A DNA stretch of 5,486 nt from an uncultured Intrasporangium sp. (GTDB lineage Bacteria > Actinomycetota > Actinomycetes > Actinomycetales > Dermatophilaceae), in the NCBI GenBank assembly GCA_937873285.1, contig CALMNV010000278.1, forward strand, positions 1 through 5,486, in the 5' to 3' direction. A program made the translations under genes and the position numbers. Each line of letters begins with the position of its first letter. Position 1 is the first letter of the stretch. A model generated the notes under the pieces. That model saw only the letters and a list, made by a program, of their open reading frames with translations, was not told the origin of the DNA and searched no databases. Positions 1-5,486 of this stretch are shown piece after piece.

Positions 1-1240
1 CGACGGCGTCGACCCGCAGCCCGTCGATGTGGAACTCCTCGAGCCAGTAGACGGCGTTGGCGACGAGGAAGTTGTTGACCTCCGGGCGGCCGAAGTCGAA
101 GACGTGCGTGCCCCAGTCGGGCTGGTCGCCGCGGCGCGGGTCGGGGTGCTCGTAGAGCGGCCGCCCGTCGAAGCGGGCCAAAGCCCACTCGTCGCGCGGG
201 AAGTGCGCGGGGACCCAGTCGAGCAGCACACCGACGCCCGCCTGGTGCAGCCGGTCGACGAGGTAGCGGAACTCGTCGGGCGTGCCGAAGCGGGACGTCG
301 GCGCGTAGTAGCCGGTGACCTGGTAGCCCCAGCTGGGGCCATAGGGGTGCTCCATCACGGGCAGCAGCTCGACGTGGGTGAAGCCGAGGTCGACGACGTA
401 GTTGACGAGGTGCTCGGCGAGCTCGACGTAGCTCAGGCCCTGACGCCACGAGCCGAGGTGCACCTCGTAGACGCTCATCGGCCCGAGGTGCGGGTTCGTG
501 GTGCGCCGCCGCTCCATCCACGCGTCGTCGTCCCACGTGTAGCGCGAGGCGGTGACGACCGAGGCGACCTTGGGCGGCACCTCGGTGCGCCGTGCCATCG
601 GGTCGGACTTGGTGCGCACGACGTCGTCGGCCCCACGGATCGCGAACTGGTAGTTGGCCCCCTCGCCCGCACCCGGCAGGAACAGCTCCCAGAGGCCGGT
701 CCGGCCGAGAGCCCGCATCGGATGCGAGATCCGGTCCCAGCCGTTGAAGTCGCCGATGACGTGGACCGCCTTGGCGTTGGGCGCCCACAGCGCGAACGAG
801 GCGCCGGACACCTCCCCGAGCGGCCCGGTGTAGGTGCGGATGTGGGCGCCGAGGACGGTCCAGAGCTGCTCGTGCCGGCCCTCGTTGATCAGGTGGCGGT
901 CCAGCTCGCCGAGCGTCGGGGCGAACCGGTAGGGGTCGTCCTGCTCGTGCTCGACGCCGTCGTCCCACGTGACGAGCAGGCGGTAGTCGTGGGTGCTGCT
1001 CAGTGCCGGCGCGGTGATGGACCACACGCCGCCTCGGACGTGCTCGAGGGAGAGCCGCTCGCCGTTGTCGAGTCGCGCGACCACCGAGCGGGCGAAGGGG
1101 CGGTATGCCGTGATCGTCAGGCCACCGGGGCCGAGGTGGTGGCCGAGGAGCTCGTGCGGCTGGCCGCTTCGGCCCTCGAGGAAGGCGGTCAGTGCCACCT
1201 CGTCGAGGGTGGAGGAGTGCGGCGGGAGGGTCGTGGTCAT
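1..1240 (-). CDS. glgB: GlgB, 1,4-alpha-glucan branching enzyme (N-terminal part, 3' end outside window)
   Basis: A cytoplasmic GH13 enzyme that cuts alpha-1,4-glucan and rejoins the fragment by an alpha-1,6 bond, branching the polymer made by GlgE. 413 codons are visible from the ATG at 1240; bacterial GlgB is usually about 630-750 aa. The N-terminus (about 10-125) matches the extra N1 domain found in longer GlgBs, with HELLGHH (29-35) and [16 protein letters not shown] (106-121). A CBM48 module follows at about 145-230, including [21 protein letters not shown] (start 149). The barrel starts near [12 protein letters not shown] (255-266). [20 protein letters not shown] (291-310) and region I DWVPAHF (341-347) are classic GlgB motifs. 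GLRVDAV (407-413) carries the nucleophile D411, corresponding to D405 of E. coli GlgB. The window ends two residues later, so the acid/base Glu and the rest of the barrel cannot be checked. GlgB is clearly preferred over the debranching enzyme GlgX or the trehalohydrolase TreZ because of the GSWR, GPSWGYQ and DWVPAHF set. Confidence 0.96.
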   Translation of the reverse strand, partial: MTTTLPPHSSTLDEVALTAFLEGRSGQPHELLGHHLGPGGLTITAYRPFARSVVARLDNGERLSLEHVRGGVWSITAPALSSTHDYRLLVTWDDGVEHEQDDPYRFAPTLGELDRHLINEGRHEQLWTVLGAHIRTYTGPLGEVSGASFALWAPNAKAVHVIGDFNGWDRISHPMRALGRTGLWELFLPGAGEGANYQFAIRGADDVVRTKSDPMARRTEVPPKVASVVTASRYTWDDDAWMERRRTTNPHLGPMSVYEVHLGSWRQGLSYVELAEHLVNYVVDLGFTHVELLPVMEHPYGPSWGYQVTGYYAPTSRFGTPDEFRYLVDRLHQAGVGVLLDWVPAHFPRDEWALARFDGRPLYEHPDPRRGDQPDWGTHVFDFGRPEVNNFLVANAVYWLEEFHIDGLRVDAV

Positions 1241-1242
1241 CA
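1238..1242 (-). promoter_or_regulatory. mak-glgB stop/start overlap (TGATG)
   Basis: This is the same one-base overlap as at treS-mak: the TGA of mak shares its A with the ATG of glgB. It fixes the glgB start and implies translational coupling, which is inferred rather than shown. Confidence 0.65.
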
Positions 1243-2664
1243 GAAGCCTTTCTCGTCGAGCAGGCGGTGGACCGCATCGCGCGGGATGGGCACCCACGTG
1301 GGGCGGTTGCGGGCCTCGTAGACGACCTCGTAGAGGGCCTTGTCCAGCTCGAGTGCCCGGATGAGCGACTGGGTGTCGGTGTCGAGGGGCCCCGCCACGG
1401 CGGCATACCCCTCCAGAAAGGCGCGGCGGCAGTCGCTGGCCCACCCGCTCGCGTCCCGGGAGGGGTCGGCGAGCCCGACCGAGCCGGCGGCGTAGTCGAA
1501 GGAGCGCAGCATGCCGGCCACGTCACGGGCGGGCAGGTCGGGCTGGGTGCGCTCCGAGAGCGGACGCAGCGGCTCGCCCTCGAAGTCCAGCGCCACCCAG
1601 CCGCGCTCGGTGACGTCGAGGACCTGCCCGAGGTGGTAGTCGCCGTGGATGCGCTGCAGCCGCGGCCACGGCAGCGCCCGCACCTCGTCGAGGACGCGGA
1701 GGATGTCGGCCTCGCGAGGGGCCAGCTCGGGGAGGGCGGCCAGTGCCGCAGCGCAGCGCTCGCGCATCGAGCGCACGACGGCCTCCCGGGCCTGCTCGCT
1801 CGCCTCCTCGGTGCCCAGGGTGCGGGCGAGGTCGAGGTGGATCTCCGCCGTCACCGTGCCGAGGTCGCGCGCCCGCGGCGTGAAGTCCGTGCCGGTGGAC
1901 GCCGCGACGAGCGCGACGCGCCAGGCGTCCTCCACGCCGGGGATGAACTCCTGGGCGAACGCCAGGTGACCTTGCGCCGCATCGGCGCCGTCGGGGGTGA
2001 GCCACCCGCCGCTGAGGTGCCCGAGGGCCATGGGCACCCGCACGGAGCCGGCCTCGGTGAGCGCGGACTGGACGACGACGTCCGGGTTCTCGCCGTCCTG
2101 GACCGTGCGGAACACCTTGACGATGACCGGCTCGGCGGGGCCCCCCTGAGGCGCGGCCATCCGGCAGATGACCGAGGTGTTGGACTGCTCGCCGGTCAGC
2201 ACGGTCGAGCCCTCCACCACGCCGGTGACCCGACCGGTGGAGGACCCGAGGGCGCGCTGGTTGGACCCGGTGGTGGCCTGCGCCTCGTCGGAGACCCCGG
2301 AGGTGAGGATCGTGTGCACCAACGCGCGGACGTATGCCGGGTCGTGCGGGCCGTCGTAGACCCAGCGGGTGCCGAGCACGCTGTGCTCCGTCGTGCCGAG
2401 CAGGGCGTGCTCCGCCCCTTCCAGCGGCCGGGCGCGGTAGGTCAGCGGCACCTGGTAGACCACCGGCGGCTGCGCGACGGTGTCGGCGAGCAGCAGGGTC
2501 TCGATGCCCACCTCGCCCTCCGGGTCCTCGAAGCGGAACCCGCCGACCCGGTGCAACCGCGGCAGGTGGCCCTTGCCGGCATACCACCGCTGGGCCGGCA
2601 GCCAGGCGGTCACCAGGTCGATCTTGCCGGGCTCGAGGGTGGCGCCCTTGTGGATCGTGGCCAT
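1240..2664 (-). CDS. mak: Mak (Pep2), maltokinase
   Basis: A cytoplasmic kinase with an aminoglycoside-phosphotransferase-like fold that uses ATP to convert maltose to alpha-maltose 1-phosphate, the donor for GlgE. It is complete at 474 aa; the family is usually about 440-475 aa. The N-terminal cap contains the signature [12 protein letters not shown] (21-32). GEQSNTSVI (158-166) resembles the nucleotide-binding loop, and K183 in VIVKVF is the expected ATP-binding lysine. The Brenner-type motif [10 protein letters not shown] (340-349) gives catalytic D342, and DFEGEP (360-365) gives metal-binding D360. The C-terminal helix [13 protein letters not shown] and [13 protein letters not shown] are typical of maltokinases. 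The ATG at 2664 is preferred because it overlaps the treS stop and its product begins with a family-like N-terminus. The same frame stays open upstream to 4008 inside treS, but that stretch translates to Arg/Pro/Ala-rich sequence resembling nothing and is not part of the gene. Its TGA overlaps the glgB ATG by one base. Confidence 0.95.
   Translation of the reverse strand: MATIHKGATLEPGKIDLVTAWLPAQRWYAGKGHLPRLHRVGGFRFEDPEGEVGIETLLLADTVAQPPVVYQVPLTYRARPLEGAEHALLGTTEHSVLGTRWVYDGPHDPAYVRALVHTILTSGVSDEAQATTGSNQRALGSSTGRVTGVVEGSTVLTGEQSNTSVICRMAAPQGGPAEPVIVKVFRTVQDGENPDVVVQSALTEAGSVRVPMALGHLSGGWLTPDGADAAQGHLAFAQEFIPGVEDAWRVALVAASTGTDFTPRARDLGTVTAEIHLDLARTLGTEEASEQAREAVVRSMRERCAAALAALPELAPREADILRVLDEVRALPWPRLQRIHGDYHLGQVLDVTERGWVALDFEGEPLRPLSERTQPDLPARDVAGMLRSFDYAAGSVGLADPSRDASGWASDCRRAFLEGYAAVAGPLDTDTQSLIRALELDKALYEVVYEARNRPTWVPIPRDAVHRLLDEKGF
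1247..1251 (-). promoter_or_regulatory. Ribosome binding site for glgB
   Basis: AAAGG, within GAGAAAGG on the minus strand, lies in the last codons of mak (Glu-Lys-Gly-Phe), 6 bases before the glgB ATG at 1240. This is a better placed Shine-Dalgarno than that of mak, so glgB can recruit ribosomes itself besides being coupled to mak. Confidence 0.6.
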
Positions 2665-2666
2665 CA
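2662..2666 (-). promoter_or_regulatory. treS-mak stop/start overlap (TGATG), translational coupling
   Basis: The minus strand reads TGATG: the TGA of treS and the ATG of mak share one base. The upstream Shine-Dalgarno match is weak (GCGGA, about 9 bases before the ATG, inside the Gly-Gly-Ala tail codons of treS). Termination-reinitiation is therefore the likely way mak is translated, which would tie the amounts of TreS and Mak together. The overlap is directly visible; the coupling is inferred. Confidence 0.65.
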
Positions 2667-4370
2667 GACGTGGTCCGCCCCGCCGCGCAGGCGCAGCCAG
2701 AAGAAGTCCCGCGACCCCAGGGTCAGGGTCACGCGCCCGTCGTCCGCCACCCACGGGAAGCCGCTGCCACCGAAGAGGTCCACGAGCCGGCGCCCGCGCA
2801 GGTGCTCGGGCAGCACCAGCGTCGCCGCCTGCGGCCGGCTCGAGATGTTGTTGACGCACAGCACCGACTCCGCCGGCTCGTCGCCCTCGGCGGGGGCCGA
2901 CCTCGTGAACGCGAGGATCGCCTCGTTGTCGGCCGGGACGATCGAGAAGTCGCCGACGCCGAAGACCGGGTGTCGGCTGCGGACCTGGAGCATGCCACGG
3001 ACCCAGTGCAGCAGCGATGAGCTCGACGCCATGGAGGCCTCGACGTTGACGTTGTTGTAGTGGTAGACGAGGCTGCTGATGACCGGCAGGTAGAGCTTGC
3101 CCGGCTCCACCGACGAGAAGCCCGCGTTGCGGTCGGGAGTCCACTGCATGGGGGTGCGCACGGCGTCGCGGTCGGTGAGCCAGATGTTGTCGCCCATCCC
3201 GATCTCGTCGCCGTAGTAGAGGCACGGAGAGCCGGGCAGCGACAGCACGAGGGCGTGGATGAGCTCGATCTCCGGGCGCGAGTTGTCGAGCAGCGGCGCG
3301 AGGCGGCGGCGGATCCCCACGTTGGCGCGCATCCTCGGGTCGGGGGCGTACCAGCCGTACATCGCGACGCGCTCCTCGGGCGTCACCATCTCGAGCGTCA
3401 GCTCGTCGTGGTTGCGCAGGAACGTGCCCCACTGGGTGCCCGCGGGGATGTGCGGCGTGGCGGCGAGCACGTTGATGATCGGCGCCGCCTTCTCCTCGCG
3501 CAGCGAGTAGTAGAGCCGCGGCATGACCGGGAAGTGGAAGCACATCTGGCACTCCGGGGCCTCCGGGGTGCCGAAGTAGTCGACGACCTCGGCGGGCGGC
3601 TGGTTGGCCTCGGCAAGCAGGATGCGGCCCGGGTACTCCTCGTCGACCATGGCCCGCAGGCTGGCGAGGAACTCGTGGGTGCGCGGCAGGTTCTCGCAGT
3701 TGGTGCCCTCCTCCTCGAAGAGGTAGGGCACCGCGTCGAGGCGGAAGCCGTCGATGCCGAGGTCCATCCAGAACCGCACGACGTCGAACATCGCGTCCTG
3801 GACCGCCGGGTTCTCGAAGTTGAGGTCGGGCTGGTGGGAGAAGAAGCGGTGCCAGAAGAACTGCCGCCGGATCGGGTCGAAGGTCCAGTTGGACACCTCG
3901 GTGTCGACGAAGATGACGCGCGCGTCGGCATACCGGTCGTCGGTGTCGGACCACACGTAGAAGTCGCCATAGGGCCCGTCCGGCTGGGCGCGGGAGGCCT
4001 GGAACCACGGGTGCTGGTCGCTGGTGTGGTTCATCACGAGGTCGGTGACGATGCGAATCCCGCGCGCGTGCGCCTGCGACACGAGCTCGATGAACTCGGG
4101 CAGGGTGCCGAACTCGGGCAGCACCGCCTTGTAGTCGGCGATGTCGTAGCCCCCGTCACGCAGCGGGGACGCGTAGAAGGGCGGCAGCCACAGGCAGTCG
4201 ATGCCGAGCCACTGGAGGTAGTCGAGCCGTCCGATGAGGCCGGTGAAGTCCCCCGCTCCCGATCCCTTGGAGTCGGAGAACGCCCGCACGAGGACCTCGT
4301 AGAACACCGCCTTGCGGAACCACTGCGGGTCATGCTTCAGACCCGGCTGGTTGAGGTTGAGTCCCTGCAT
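2664..4370 (-). CDS. treS: TreS, trehalose synthase (maltose alpha-D-glucosyltransferase)
   Basis: A cytoplasmic GH13 enzyme that interconverts trehalose and maltose by intramolecular glucosyl transfer; in this pathway it supplies maltose to Mak. It is complete at 568 aa, slightly shorter than mycobacterial TreS (about 590-600 aa), mainly through a shorter N-terminus. The first strand reads [14 protein letters not shown] (21-34). Region I is DLVMNHTS (110-117). The nucleophile is D212 in GFRLDAVPY, the acid/base E254 in LLAEANQ, and the transition-state Asp D322 in [19 protein letters not shown] (407-420) is typical of TreS and related glucosyltransferases. A C-terminal beta domain covers roughly 475-568. 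The ATG at 4370 is secure because a stop in the same frame lies 16 bases upstream with no other start between. It sits 4 bases after glgE, and its TGA overlaps the mak ATG by one base. Together with an adjacent maltokinase, these motifs favour TreS over an oligo-1,6-glucosidase. The TreS-Mak complex known from mycobacteria suggests the two products may associate here too, which is inference. Confidence 0.96.
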   Translation of the reverse strand: MQGLNLNQPGLKHDPQWFRKAVFYEVLVRAFSDSKGSGAGDFTGLIGRLDYLQWLGIDCLWLPPFYASPLRDGGYDIADYKAVLPEFGTLPEFIELVSQAHARGIRIVTDLVMNHTSDQHPWFQASRAQPDGPYGDFYVWSDTDDRYADARVIFVDTEVSNWTFDPIRRQFFWHRFFSHQPDLNFENPAVQDAMFDVVRFWMDLGIDGFRLDAVPYLFEEEGTNCENLPRTHEFLASLRAMVDEEYPGRILLAEANQPPAEVVDYFGTPEAPECQMCFHFPVMPRLYYSLREEKAAPIINVLAATPHIPAGTQWGTFLRNHDELTLEMVTPEERVAMYGWYAPDPRMRANVGIRRRLAPLLDNSRPEIELIHALVLSLPGSPCLYYGDEIGMGDNIWLTDRDAVRTPMQWTPDRNAGFSSVEPGKLYLPVISSLVYHYNNVNVEASMASSSSLLHWVRGMLQVRSRHPVFGVGDFSIVPADNEAILAFTRSAPAEGDEPAESVLCVNNISSRPQAATLVLPEHLRGRRLVDLFGGSGFPWVADDGRVTLTLGSRDFFWLRLRGGADHV

Positions 4371-4374
4371 CGGG

Positions 4375-5486
<1,112 letters not shown>

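Noticed and set aside
2662..2690. Programmed -1 frameshift that would make a TreS-Mak fusion protein.
   Set aside because: A -1 shift before the treS stop would indeed enter the mak frame, but there is no slippery heptamer near the junction. The TGATG overlap explains mak expression more simply.
4371..4374. Promoter or terminator between glgE and treS.
   Set aside because: Only four bases separate the genes, and no hairpin followed by a T-run or convincing -10/-35 pair was seen around the junction.

Overview
The window is a GC-rich (roughly 68-70% by eye) stretch of actinobacterial DNA. It is filled by one minus-strand operon read from right to left: glgE (3' part only) - treS - mak (pep2) - glgB (5' part only). 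High GC, compact gene packing, the GlgE pathway itself and the protein sequences all point to an Actinomycetota member. A Micrococcales-type organism is a guess I cannot test here.

Layout, right to left: the last 369 codons of glgE (maltosyltransferase) run off the right edge. Four bases after its stop comes a complete treS (trehalose synthase, 568 aa). It is followed by a complete mak (maltokinase, 474 aa), whose start overlaps the treS stop in the pentamer TGATG. The same TGATG overlap joins mak to glgB (branching enzyme), which runs off the left edge just after its catalytic nucleophile. No intergenic gap exceeds 4 bases, so there is no room for internal terminators or conventional intergenic promoters. 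The operon promoter must lie beyond the right edge, and any terminator beyond the left edge.

The four enzymes form one known route from trehalose to alpha-glucan. TreS isomerises trehalose to maltose. Mak phosphorylates maltose with ATP to alpha-maltose 1-phosphate. GlgE adds the maltosyl unit to a growing alpha-1,4-glucan with release of phosphate. GlgB introduces alpha-1,6 branches. All catalytic residues I could check are present, so the system looks intact within the limits of the window.

I do not see an undescribed system here. The most unusual observation is a recurrent heptamer, GGCATAC, found eight times in both orientations. It always occurs where Ala-Tyr is written GCA TAC or Tyr-Ala is written TAT GCC, against the GC-rich codon preference. 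The long plus-strand open frames are antisense artefacts of the operon.
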